Source: Leptospira ognonensis (GTDB lineage: Bacteria; Spirochaetota; Leptospiria; Leptospirales; Leptospiraceae). From it: DNA of 64,000 bases. This document shows, piece by piece, positions 1 through 8,476 of this stretch. A model generated the notes under the pieces. It saw nothing but the letters and a program-made list of their open reading frames with translations. It was not told the origin of the DNA and made no database searches. The stretch covers positions 310,001-374,000 of the forward strand of contig NZ_RQGD01000022.1 of NCBI RefSeq assembly GCF_004770745.1, read 5' to 3'. Within the stretch, counting starts at the first letter, position 1. Each line of letters begins with the position of its first letter. The position numbers and the translations under genes are program-made.

Positions 1-609
1 TAAATGAATCCTGATCCGAGGTAAAACTTTTGCAGCGATCGGCAATAATAAAAAGCTTAGAATCGCAAGCGCTAGAAATGGAAAATGCCAACCATATTGA
101 TTTGCAAAGTACAACCCTGCTGGAACTCCGATAACCGAAGCTACGGAAAATGCCGACATCACCACGCCTGTCGCCACTCCTCGACGAAAAATCGGTATGA
201 TATCACCAATGATGGATAGCACGAGGGCTCCGATCACTCCGCCAAATCCTCCAGCGATGATCCTGGCTGTAAGAAAGGTGTTATACGTGGGCGCGAAAGC
301 ACATAGCAGAGTTCCTAAGGCAAAACCTGCATAAACCGTCAGGAGAGCATGTTTTCGGTCAAAACGATCTAAAAAAAAGGCTCCAATGAATCCGAAAATT
401 CCCGCACTAAATGTGTAGGCGGAAACTAAAAAGCCAAATTGTGCAGATCCGATATGGAAGCTTTCCATAAATACAGGACCCAGAGGCATCATAATTACAA
501 AATCTAAAATATGTAAAAACTGAAGTGCCGCTAGTATAAATATAATAGCTCTTTCTTTTTGGACAGTATGAAGAGGATGGTGGTCCGGGTGAGGGTTCGC
601 AATTTCCAT
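1..609 (-). CDS. MFS transporter, C-terminus cut by window edge
   Basis: Reading the minus strand from the ATG at 609 gives 203 open codons running off the left edge, so only the N-terminal half is seen. The product begins with a short His/Pro-rich tail (MEIANPHPDHHPLH), then a run of hydrophobic helices with the loop after TM2 (FLDRFDRKH, the MFS motif-A region) and a later GDIIPIFRRGVATG segment typical of the DHA1/AraJ-type major facilitator family. It would be an inner-membrane proton-driven exporter; the substrate cannot be told. A 16-bp palindrome lies just upstream and may be its operator. The start has only a weak ribosome-binding site, and an in-frame TTG at 627 is an alternative. 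Confidence 0.85.
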   Translation of the reverse strand, partial: MEIANPHPDHHPLHTVQKERAIIFILAALQFLHILDFVIMMPLGPVFMESFHIGSAQFGFLVSAYTFSAGIFGFIGAFFLDRFDRKHALLTVYAGFALGTLLCAFAPTYNTFLTARIIAGGFGGVIGALVLSIIGDIIPIFRRGVATGVVMSAFSVASVIGVPAGLYFANQYGWHFPFLALAILSFLLLPIAAKVLPRIRIHL

Positions 610-619
610 TCTACCATCA

Positions 620-635
620 TTGACCAATGGGTCAA
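620..635. promoter_or_regulatory. Palindromic operator candidate (TTGACC-N4-GGTCAA)
   Basis: A perfect 6+6 bp dyad with a 4-bp spacer sits 11 bp upstream of the MFS transporter start, in the divergent gap before the aminotransferase. Dyads of this shape and position are commonly bound by TetR-type repressors of exporters. No regulator gene is visible nearby, so this is inference. On the minus strand the left arm also reads as a -35-like TTGACC with a TAGAAT hexamer 16 bp later, but that hexamer overlaps the ATG. Confidence 0.45.
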
Positions 636-703
636 AAAAGAATCCAAAATTCTCATTCTTAAAATGATTTCCGAATCTCCTTTCCTATCAAAGATTGCAG
701 TAA

Positions 704-1897
704 ATGGATCAATTTAAGTTTTCGGATCGGTTCCAAGAGATGGCATTAGGTGAAGAAGACAATCAGCTTAGTACGATTAGAAAATCAAAGGAAGCTGATA
801 AAATCAATATCATTGATATGGTCAATTCTAACCCCATACAATCGGGACTCATATTTCCCATGGAAGTCATTTCTCATAACTTGGATTCAAAATCTACATC
901 AACGTACAATCCAAATCCAAAAGGTCAACTCCAGGCTAGAAAAGCGATTTCAAATTTTTTCCATTCAAAACAAGTAAAAGTAGATCCAGCAGATCTTTTG
1001 TTAACGGCAAGTACTTCCGAAAGTTACTCTTTTCTTTTCAAACTCTTGACAAATCCTGGAGATGAAGTTTTAGTTCCATCCCCTGGTTACCCACTTTTTA
1101 GCTTTTTAACAGAATTTGAAAACATAAATGCAATAGATTTTCCGTTATACGAAGCGGAAAAAGGTAAATGGCAGTATAACCTTGAGTCTATGAAATCAAA
1201 AGTATCAAAGCTGACGAGAGCCGTCATCATTGTCAGTCCCGCTAATCCCACGGGAAGTTTTTTATCAAAATCGGATTGGACACTTTGGATGCAATGGTCT
1301 CTCGAAACACAAATCCCGTTGATCATTGATGAAGTATTTTCATCTTATTTTTTTGATGAATCAGATTTTTTTTACCCTTCCTCGACAGAGGCACCTGTCT
1401 TTATATTAAATGGAATCTCAAAACTTCTCGCACTCCCTCAATTGAAATTGGGTTGGATACATGTAAATGGAAACTTAAGTTTTAAGGAAAGAGCGCTTGC
1501 AGGACTTGAATTGCTCTCAGATACATATCTCTCGGTTAACGAACCGGTACAAAACATCTTACCAGAATTATTGAAATGGTCTCCGATGATTCAAAATCAA
1601 ATTAGAAATCGAATTCGTCGCAATCTAGCCGCGGCATCCGAGATCTTTTCTGATAATGAAAATATAAATTGGATTTCGTTTCAGGCAGGTTGGTATGGAT
1701 TGATAGAACTCAACTCATTAAAGTTTGAAAACTCCGAGGTATTAGCAGAACTTGTGCTAGATTCTTGTAATGTGTATACTCATCCCGGTGAGTGGTATGG
1801 GTTTAAACCTGAACGATTGATTCTGGTTATGAGCCTTATTGTTTCAGAGGATCAATTTTTAGCTGGATTGAAGGAGCTAACATCTTTTCTCAAATAA
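704..1897 (+). CDS. Pyridoxal-phosphate aminotransferase, class I/II
   Basis: A 397-residue fold-type I PLP enzyme. Visible landmarks are YNPNPKGQLQAR (about 68-79), the NPTG motif at 181-184, IIDEVF with the PLP-ring Asp209, and the Schiff-base lysine K240 in NGISK. The Arg that usually follows in the GLRLGW segment is replaced by Lys (PQLKLGW), so the donor or acceptor may be unusual. Length fits the family (390-430). It transfers amino groups between an amino acid and a 2-oxo acid in the cytosol; the exact substrate cannot be told. Its 3' end overlaps the convergent patatin gene by 46 bp. Confidence 0.88.
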   Translation: MDQFKFSDRFQEMALGEEDNQLSTIRKSKEADKINIIDMVNSNPIQSGLIFPMEVISHNLDSKSTSTYNPNPKGQLQARKAISNFFHSKQVKVDPADLLLTASTSESYSFLFKLLTNPGDEVLVPSPGYPLFSFLTEFENINAIDFPLYEAEKGKWQYNLESMKSKVSKLTRAVIIVSPANPTGSFLSKSDWTLWMQWSLETQIPLIIDEVFSSYFFDESDFFYPSSTEAPVFILNGISKLLALPQLKLGWIHVNGNLSFKERALAGLELLSDTYLSVNEPVQNILPELLKWSPMIQNQIRNRIRRNLAAASEIFSDNENINWISFQAGWYGLIELNSLKFENSEVLAELVLDSCNVYTHPGEWYGFKPERLILVMSLIVSEDQFLAGLKELTSFLK

Positions 1898-2847
1898 TCT
1901 AAAATTTCCGATTTCTGTTCCTCAGCATCACGTTTTCCTAGCTCAAACGTTTCTCTAACACCAACGGGATTCGTGTAATCAAAAGAAGAAATGGTAAGTT
2001 TTTTTGATGGTTTGATTAGGTACGTTCTCTTCAATAAATCTGGATCCTTCCCGACGATCGTGGATGGCTCGTAATAGATTCCTATAATTTTGGCGTTTGG
2101 AGAAAATTTCTCTATTACTAGATTATTGGTAAGTCCCCCATCCAAATAATATTCGTTATTAACTGACTGAAAATCTACAATGGGAGGAATCGAAGATGAA
2201 TTCAATATGAATTGTTCAATGATTTCTGGATTCGTAAAATCTTTTTCTGTGAAATCAATGTCTTCCATATTCCACTTTTTCATGATTTCTGGCATTCGAC
2301 TTGCCGGCTTTCCTTCAGATTTATCTCGATCATCTTGAATAAAGGCGCGACCTGTCTCACTGATAAGGCGTGCTAAGCGAAATTTGTTTTTTAAGGAATT
2401 TTCTTTAGGATGGGCTCGGACAGTATGAATGATCACTTTCGCACCAGAGGCGAGGATCTTATCGAAGTGCATACCGAAACGAATCCCACGGCGATACATT
2501 TCCTCATGCGGGAAAGTGGGCTCTCCCCGTAGAAGATTCGAAAAATGAAAATTGCGTGAATTGCGTTTCGTGATTTCTTCAAAATATTCAACGGTTGCTT
2601 CCTCGCTTTCCGAAAGCACACTCATAGCCATCGCAGCACCCGCTGATACACCCGAGACCTCGTTGAATCGCACGCCCCAATCTCGTAAAACCTTGCCAAC
2701 GCCAAGTGCATAAAATGCTTTGCAGCCACCGCCTGCGAGTGCTAATGAAACTTCAAAAACAGGTATGAAACGATTTAGAGTTTGGAAGAACTGATCTTTT
2801 ACTTCAGTTAAATTTTTGAGGTCTAGTCCTCTTCCCACCGGAAGCAT
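1852..2847 (-). CDS. Patatin-like phospholipase / acyl hydrolase
   Basis: A 331-residue patatin-family serine lipid hydrolase using a Ser-Asp dyad. The glycine-rich oxyanion loop is GGGCKAF (39-45), the nucleophile elbow is GVSAG with Ser68, and the catalytic Asp236 lies in YLDGGLTNN. There is no signal peptide, so it probably acts on phospholipid acyl chains from the cytosol. The first 25 bp overlap the end of the upstream small secreted-protein gene, suggesting co-transcription. The 3' end overlaps the aminotransferase on the opposite strand. Confidence 0.9.
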   Translation of the reverse strand: MLPVGRGLDLKNLTEVKDQFFQTLNRFIPVFEVSLALAGGGCKAFYALGVGKVLRDWGVRFNEVSGVSAGAAMAMSVLSESEEATVEYFEEITKRNSRNFHFSNLLRGEPTFPHEEMYRRGIRFGMHFDKILASGAKVIIHTVRAHPKENSLKNKFRLARLISETGRAFIQDDRDKSEGKPASRMPEIMKKWNMEDIDFTEKDFTNPEIIEQFILNSSSIPPIVDFQSVNNEYYLDGGLTNNLVIEKFSPNAKIIGIYYEPSTIVGKDPDLLKRTYLIKPSKKLTISSFDYTNPVGVRETFELGKRDAEEQKSEILDYLRKDVSSFNPAKN

Positions 2848-3137
2848 AATGTATTGTTCTCTCCTAAGAATCTATCAAAATATAGACTGCTTCTACAAGC
2901 TTCTTCAGTAGCTAAGAAGAAATCATATCCACCGGCTGGATACTTAATTTTGCAACACCCTTTTTTATCTTTTCGAGCAGGCGGCTGCCGTACCGATTTA
3001 TCCTGTCCCTGTAGATCATTGGCACCTGGAGGAAGTTCGGTATACGATTGTGAACCAAGGCCAAGAGTGCAAAAAAGTAAAATTAAAAAAGTCAGGCGTA
3101 ACGATTCTGTGCTTTGTTTTTTTTGCATCTTAATCAT
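2823..3137 (-). CDS. Small secreted cysteine-containing protein
   Basis: Unrecognised 104-residue product. Residues about 14-31 form a hydrophobic signal sequence (FLILLFCTLGLGSQS), followed by a basic, Pro-rich linker and a C-terminal region with four cysteines (two adjacent in GCCKIK), which could form disulphides outside the cytoplasm. A second in-frame ATG at 3128 (MQKKQ) is an equally good start. It overlaps the downstream patatin gene by 25 bp, implying an operon. The function is unknown. Confidence 0.6.
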   Translation of the reverse strand: MIKMQKKQSTESLRLTFLILLFCTLGLGSQSYTELPPGANDLQGQDKSVRQPPARKDKKGCCKIKYPAGGYDFFLATEEACRSSLYFDRFLGENNTLCFRWEED

Positions 3138-3261
3138 ATAGACGGCAGTTTCCCGCTGATTACTGACGAAATATTAATCCCAAATGCAATCCTTGAAAAT
3201 TCTTTACGATTTCTCAAAAATTCGTCTTAATTGGCAAATTAGAATTTTGAATGGAGGTTAT

Positions 3262-4218
3262 ATGGATAACAAAAGATTGATCTATCACGGTACGGGTGGG
3301 GAACTGTTTCTCATATTTCTTAAAAACATTTTCCTTACAATTGTTACAGTAGGAATCTATTCTTTCTGGGCTAAAACGAATGTTCAGAAATACAATGCCT
3401 CCAGCCTAGAATGGGCCGGTGAGCGTTTTTCTTTCCACGGGACAGGAAAAGAAAGATTTATAGGTTTTCTAAAAGCATTAGGTCTGTTTTTCGTTGTTAT
3501 TTTTGTTACCTACCTGGTAAGAACACTCCTCGCCTATGTTCCCATTCCTTACGTTTCAATCATTGTAGGATATCTCATTTATCTGGTTTTATTTCTTTGC
3601 TTAATCCCACTGATCGTTGTCGGTAAAAGAAAATATTTAACTTCACGAATGGCGTATAGAAATTTAAGATTTGGATTTGATGGAAAAGCGCTTGAAGTTG
3701 CCAAAATTTATTTGAAAGGAATCACTTTAACAATACTTACACTTGGAATCTATTATCCCTGGTTCTATTCTGAAAAAGAATCTTATCTGATCGCAAATTC
3801 GAGATATGGTAATACAAATTTTGGTTTTGAAGCGGATGGACAGGAATTATTCTTCATCTATCTGAAAGGTATATTCTTATCTATAATCACTTTTGGAATT
3901 TATATTTCATGGTTTATTGCCGATCTTCAAAACTTTATTTGGGACAGAACCTCTTTCCAAGGCAAAAAATTTAATTCAGATATCACAGGGCTTCAAATTT
4001 TCGGTAATGTTGCTCTATCTTACATAATCATTATTTTTTCTTTTGGTTTTGGTTTCGCATGGGTCGTAGTCCGAATGACAAAATTATTTCTGGAGACGAT
4101 CAGTTTAGAAGCAGAAGTTGATTTTACTAGCATAGAAGCAAAAACAGATACGACAGCATCGGCGACTACTGAAGGGATCGAAGCGATCTCGAATGCGCTG
4201 GATTCATTTTTAGGCTAA
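3262..4218 (+). CDS. DUF898 (YjgN-like) membrane protein
   Basis: Inner-membrane protein of 318 residues built from three internal repeats, each pairing a soluble FxGxGxELF-like strand with a hydrophobic block ending GIYSFWA, GIYYPWF or GIYISWF. That repeated pattern is the hallmark of DUF898/YjgN. The frame is open from 3184, but the ATG at 3262 is preferred because GGAGG precedes it and it starts exactly at the domain (MDNKRLIYHG). It lies 3 bp upstream of an M48 peptidase gene; this DUF898/M48 pairing suggests the two act together. Molecular role unknown. Confidence 0.85.
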   Translation: MDNKRLIYHGTGGELFLIFLKNIFLTIVTVGIYSFWAKTNVQKYNASSLEWAGERFSFHGTGKERFIGFLKALGLFFVVIFVTYLVRTLLAYVPIPYVSIIVGYLIYLVLFLCLIPLIVVGKRKYLTSRMAYRNLRFGFDGKALEVAKIYLKGITLTILTLGIYYPWFYSEKESYLIANSRYGNTNFGFEADGQELFFIYLKGIFLSIITFGIYISWFIADLQNFIWDRTSFQGKKFNSDITGLQIFGNVALSYIIIIFSFGFGFAWVVVRMTKLFLETISLEAEVDFTSIEAKTDTTASATTEGIEAISNALDSFLG

Positions 4219-4221
4219 TCC

Positions 4222-5415
4222 ATGCAGGAGCCTGTAAATTATAACGTTCGTTATTTCAATGGAAAGAGTGCGATACCTGAAAAGGGAATCGCACAAATTA
4301 AAAATGAAACTCTACAGATAGCTATTGCACAGCAAATTTTCACCTTTCCTTTTGACTCATTTTACCAAGTAGAAAAAATTCACAATGGCTTAAAAATAAC
4401 TTTGCAAAGTGATGAAAAAAGAGAAAGTCCGACAATAGAATTGTTATGTGATAAAAAGGAAGCAATTACGATAGAAAAGATATGGATACGAAATAAGCAC
4501 GGTGAAAATTTTTTTCAAACCCTTGCGCTCTTTTTTCGCAATCTCCGTCCTATATCCATTATCGCAATCGGTCTCTCCTTTTTACTCTTAATAGTTGGAA
4601 GTTATTTTTTTGCTCTCCAAAAAATCTATCTCTTCCTTCCCGCTTCCATCGACGAATCGCTTGGGGAAAACTATGATAAAAATATTCGATCAAGTTTCAA
4701 ATTGTGTGAATCGAAAAAAATGGAACATTTTTTTTCACTCGCACTAGCTGAGCTAGTACCCAAAAATTCCAAAATCAAATACAAAGTACAAGTGATTAAC
4801 GAAGATGAGGAAAATGCGATTTCCCTCGCCGGTGGTAAAATTTACTTTTTCAGCGGTTTATTGCAAGCAAGCAACAGTCAGGACGAAATTTTAGGAGTGC
4901 TAGCTCATGAAATCTCCCATGTTGAAAGGAGGCATCACGTTCGAAGTCTCATCAAAGCATTAGGTACTTCCTTTTTAATTAGCTTACTCGTAGGTCCGGG
5001 ACTTGGCGACTTTCAAACTCTCGAGACATTGACGGAAATAGGAAGTACGATCGCTGTTTTGAAGTATTCACGTGATTTTGAAGAGGAAGCAGATCAAAAT
5101 GCCTTGATCATCCTCAAAAATGCAAATCGCAATGCCTCAGGACTGCTTACGTTCTTAAAACGGATGCAAAATCATGAAACTACTTTAGATATAAATAAAA
5201 CATCGATTCCGACGGAAACAAGCAATCAAACTCTCACAATTAGGATTAGAGACAATATACTAAAATTATTAAGCAGCCATCCACCAACGGAAGATCGCAT
5301 CCTTTTCGTTGAACAAGCATTAGGAAATAATGGCCGGATCAATTCCAAATTGTTAGTAAGTTCCAGTGAGTGGGAATCTACCAGAAGCTCATGCAAAGTG
5401 GAGTCTTATAAATAA
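4222..5415 (+). CDS. M48-family membrane zinc metallopeptidase
   Basis: A 397-residue protein with an N-terminal cytosolic domain, one transmembrane segment at about 110-131, then an M48 (HtpX/Oma1-type) peptidase domain. Zinc ligands are visible as HEISH (229-233) and the glutamate in the EEEAD helix (287-291). It is predicted to cleave membrane or extracytoplasmic proteins. It starts 3 bp after the DUF898 gene, so the two are almost certainly co-translated. The last 10 bp overlap the convergent epimerase/reductase gene. Confidence 0.88.
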   Translation: MQEPVNYNVRYFNGKSAIPEKGIAQIKNETLQIAIAQQIFTFPFDSFYQVEKIHNGLKITLQSDEKRESPTIELLCDKKEAITIEKIWIRNKHGENFFQTLALFFRNLRPISIIAIGLSFLLLIVGSYFFALQKIYLFLPASIDESLGENYDKNIRSSFKLCESKKMEHFFSLALAELVPKNSKIKYKVQVINEDEENAISLAGGKIYFFSGLLQASNSQDEILGVLAHEISHVERRHHVRSLIKALGTSFLISLLVGPGLGDFQTLETLTEIGSTIAVLKYSRDFEEEADQNALIILKNANRNASGLLTFLKRMQNHETTLDINKTSIPTETSNQTLTIRIRDNILKLLSSHPPTEDRILFVEQALGNNGRINSKLLVSSSEWESTRSSCKVESYK

Positions 5416-6308
5416 TTCTTTTTTATCGAGAAGTAGATTTCTTTTAAAGTTTCCTCAATCGAAATTTGAGGTTTCCAACCAAGTGAAATCATCTTCAAAT
5501 TATCACCAAATACTCGGCTTGTCTCTGCGCTTCTAATTCTCGCTGGATCGACTTTGCATTTAATATTTTTACCTGATAGATGAATAAGGGTTTCCACAAG
5601 ATAACGTATGCTAACCTCTTTTCCAGAACAAAGATTATAGATTTCTCCTGCTTTTCCATATTCTGCTAAAATTAAATATCCATTTACGATATCTTTGACG
5701 TTTGAAAAATCACGTGTCGGATTTAAATCTCCAACGCTAATAAAATCAGATCCCGTCAATTCTGCTTGGATGATCTGATTGCAAAAGTTTGGGATTACAA
5801 ATTCTGGCCTTTGACCAACGCCGATATGATTGAACGGCCTAGCAATTACGATGCTTAACTTATCGTTGTATGCTGCATACTGCCTACAATAGGACTCTGC
5901 AGCTAGTTTACTCCCTGAATAAGGATTGAGTGGATTTGGTATTAGATTTTCGTTATACGGTAAGGTAGAGAAATCCTGCCTTCCATACACATCTGCTGTG
6001 GAAACATACACCATCTTTACAGGCTGAGCCAATCGGTGTATGCTCTCCAATATATTCAGAGTTCCCTTTACGTTTGTTTCTTCCGTATCCCATGGATCTT
6101 CCATAGCCTTTGGAACAAAAGGTTGGGCTGCCAGATGGAAGAGAAAGTCCGGTTTGACGGACTTAATTTCGCTACTGATGGCCTCTTTTTCACGAATGTC
6201 CGATTTTAATAGGACGATTTCAAAATTTCCCTTCTCATTTAGCAGGGAAACTAAGTATTTTCCGACAAATCCTGTCCCGCCTGTTACCAACGCTCGAAAT
6301 TTCTGCAT
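5406..6308 (-). CDS. rmd: GDP-4-dehydro-6-deoxy-D-mannose reductase-like SDR
   Basis: A 300-residue extended short-chain dehydrogenase/reductase. It shows the NAD(P) loop TGGTGFVG (9-16), catalytic S103/T104, and Y130-x3-K134 (YSGSK). The segments RPFNHIGVGQ and NPTRDFSNVKDIV match the RMD subgroup, which reduces GDP-4-keto-6-deoxymannose to GDP-D-rhamnose; related GDP-sugar or dTDP-sugar reductases cannot be excluded. The divergent neighbours are a glycosyltransferase cluster, so a role in making an activated deoxysugar for surface polysaccharide fits. Confidence 0.75.
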   Translation of the reverse strand: MQKFRALVTGGTGFVGKYLVSLLNEKGNFEIVLLKSDIREKEAISSEIKSVKPDFLFHLAAQPFVPKAMEDPWDTEETNVKGTLNILESIHRLAQPVKMVYVSTADVYGRQDFSTLPYNENLIPNPLNPYSGSKLAAESYCRQYAAYNDKLSIVIARPFNHIGVGQRPEFVIPNFCNQIIQAELTGSDFISVGDLNPTRDFSNVKDIVNGYLILAEYGKAGEIYNLCSGKEVSIRYLVETLIHLSGKNIKCKVDPARIRSAETSRVFGDNLKMISLGWKPQISIEETLKEIYFSIKKNYL

Positions 6309-6393
6309 AAATTAGGAATTTTCCAAAGAGATAAGAAGATTTTCTTGCCATCCTCTCAAAATTTCAAATCCTCTCAACAAAAGAAAGAAATCC

Positions 6394-7419
6394 GTGGAGA
6401 ATGAACCTTTAATTGAACCATCCCCATTTTTGGAAATCAGAGATCCCGCGCTCAGTGTCCAGGAAATCATACAAGAAATAGAATCTAAGATTGTACTTCC
6501 GCCTCCCTCCTCTCTGGAGTGGGAACGAATTTCAAAAATGGAATTTCAACCAGAATCTCCTGAAGGTTTTCGTAAATTTGACCCAGCGGGCACAGCCTTT
6601 CTTTTCGAAAAAGGAATTTCACCTCCAAAATTTACGAATCCAAAACTTTGGTTCATCAAGGGACCTTTCAAATTTCTGCTCACTCGTATCATAGAATTCT
6701 ATGGACTCGTAGATAAAAAATTATCTGAAAATCGCATAAAAGCTTTTTTCTCCGTCTTACACGAATTAATCCGACTGACGAAAAGAATTCAGAAAATTGA
6801 AATTCGATTAGAAAAATTTTATTCAACCTATCTTTTGAAAAAAGATATTAGCCCTGATTATCAAAATATTGATTTTGGTTGGTCTACATTTCAATACTTT
6901 GATATGCCAGGAAAACTCAATCTTTGGGATAATGCGATAGCAGATTTGAAATCAAAAAATCAAGTGACCGTTCTATTGCCAACTTGGGGATACATTTTAA
7001 AAGAACTGACTATTGCTAACATTCGTTTTGAGGCATTCAGTAATATTGAGGAAGAAGTTAATTTCATTAAGTCAAAAATTTCATCTCATATTTCAAAAGT
7101 TAATTCTCTTTTCCCGCTAAGAAGTTTTTTACCACCGAATAGTGATGTTCTGATTTTTATACCTTTAAATCGATTTCCATCCTTCCTTTTAAATCAATTA
7201 TTCATAGAACTGAGTTCTGGGATGACTAAAGGACATGATGTATATTTTTCTATCCAAAGTGATCATGCAGCAGATTCCTCTCCCTTTCAAGATATCGAAG
7301 TTACAAAAGTGGATGTGAAAAAACTACCTGCCTATTTAGAACCATTGGGCTTTGCTCGGGAACGAAATCTCACTCATCAGGAAACGATGAAAATACTACG
7401 GTATACCAAAATCAATTAG
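6394..7419 (+). CDS. Uncharacterised protein of the glycosyltransferase cluster
   Basis: 341 residues, no family recognised. It starts with GTG (an in-frame start at 6394; MENEPLIEP) after a purine-rich stretch. The N-terminal 100 residues are Pro-rich and acidic, followed by a basic helical segment (about 110-150, ending RIQKIEIRLEKFY) and a mixed alpha/beta C-terminal half. There is no signal peptide or transmembrane helix. It ends 1 bp before the first of three GT4 genes, so it is translated with them and may act as a partner, scaffold or glycan-modifying factor; that role is inferred from position only. Confidence 0.7.
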   Translation: MENEPLIEPSPFLEIRDPALSVQEIIQEIESKIVLPPPSSLEWERISKMEFQPESPEGFRKFDPAGTAFLFEKGISPPKFTNPKLWFIKGPFKFLLTRIIEFYGLVDKKLSENRIKAFFSVLHELIRLTKRIQKIEIRLEKFYSTYLLKKDISPDYQNIDFGWSTFQYFDMPGKLNLWDNAIADLKSKNQVTVLLPTWGYILKELTIANIRFEAFSNIEEEVNFIKSKISSHISKVNSLFPLRSFLPPNSDVLIFIPLNRFPSFLLNQLFIELSSGMTKGHDVYFSIQSDHAADSSPFQDIEVTKVDVKKLPAYLEPLGFARERNLTHQETMKILRYTKIN

Positions 7420-7420
7420 A

Positions 7421-8476
7421 ATGAACGTATATCAACACTTAGATGAGCTAAAAGACTCAGATGGTGTAGGCAACGATGCGATTGGTCTTCACAAAGAATT
7501 TTTATCTTTAGGATGGCACTCTAATTTTATCACTCGCATCCCTAGAACGGGTAAGAAGATAGAAAATACGGAATTTTATGCAACAAAAGATTCTATTCGT
7601 TTCAGACCGAATGATATTCATATTCTTCATTATGGCGGGCAAGGTTATCCCATTAATAAATTTCAAACTGCTCCTGGAGAAAAAATTTTAAGATTTCATA
7701 ATATAACTCCATCTTCATTTTATAAAGATTCAACGACACCTGAGATTTACGCCGCAATGAGGAGATTTGAATCTCTCTCCTATCTAGAATTGGCCACTCT
7801 ATCTATTTCATGCGATGCTGCCTGGTGCGATTCTCCATTCAATGCCTATATTCTTAAATCATTTGATTACCGAAGTTTAAGGGTAATTCCGATATGCAAA
7901 AAATATGAGGAGTTTCCGCCCATCACTAGAGCAAACAATAACATCTGTTTTGTTGGAAGGTATGCGCCGCAGAAGAAGTGGGAAGATTTAATCAATTTTT
8001 TTTGGATCTGGAAGAGTAAATTTCCATCTGCAAAACTATATTGCATTGGGTCCATTATTGGAGCCTTTGATGGTTATTTTTCTAGATTGCAACAACTCGT
8101 CGAAAATTTAGAATTAACGGATTCAGTTTTGTTTAAAACCAACCTATCGGACAACGAGGTTATCCATACGATGCGAGATACCAGTGCACTTGTCTCAATG
8201 AGCGAACATGAAGGTTTTTGTTTGCCCATATTAGAGGCATACGGTATTGGCATTCCGGTTTTTGCTTTTGATGCCTGCGCCACAAGGTCAACCATGAATC
8301 AAGCAGGCATTCTCTTCAAAACAAAAGAGTACAATTTATTGGCAGAGCTGATTTCTGAAAAAATTATGGATGAAGCAAAAAAATCTAAAATGATACAAGA
8401 ACAGTTCAGGAGTCTCAAATACTATAATGATTACCCTTGGCAAAAAGTACTCCCTTACCTACTGAGACAAAAATGA
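7421..8476 (+). CDS. Glycosyltransferase family 4 (first of three)
   Basis: 351-residue GT-B-fold, retaining glycosyltransferase. The C-terminal domain starts with CFVGRYAPQKKWEDLI and carries the EX7E-type donor site SEHEGFCLPILEA. The N-terminal acceptor domain has a VGNDAIGLH loop and HNITPSSF. It transfers a sugar from a nucleotide donor to a growing glycan at the cytosolic membrane face. The stop overlaps the next start as ATGA. It is closely similar in architecture to the following gene (same length, same MSEHEGFC motif), suggesting tandem duplication. Sugar specificity unknown. Confidence 0.88.
   Translation: MNVYQHLDELKDSDGVGNDAIGLHKEFLSLGWHSNFITRIPRTGKKIENTEFYATKDSIRFRPNDIHILHYGGQGYPINKFQTAPGEKILRFHNITPSSFYKDSTTPEIYAAMRRFESLSYLELATLSISCDAAWCDSPFNAYILKSFDYRSLRVIPICKKYEEFPPITRANNNICFVGRYAPQKKWEDLINFFWIWKSKFPSAKLYCIGSIIGAFDGYFSRLQQLVENLELTDSVLFKTNLSDNEVIHTMRDTSALVSMSEHEGFCLPILEAYGIGIPVFAFDACATRSTMNQAGILFKTKEYNLLAELISEKIMDEAKKSKMIQEQFRSLKYYNDYPWQKVLPYLLRQK

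Noticed and set aside
3184..3261. Extension of the DUF898 gene to the ATG at 3184
   Set aside because: No ribosome-binding site there; GGAGG precedes the ATG at 3262, which begins exactly at the domain.
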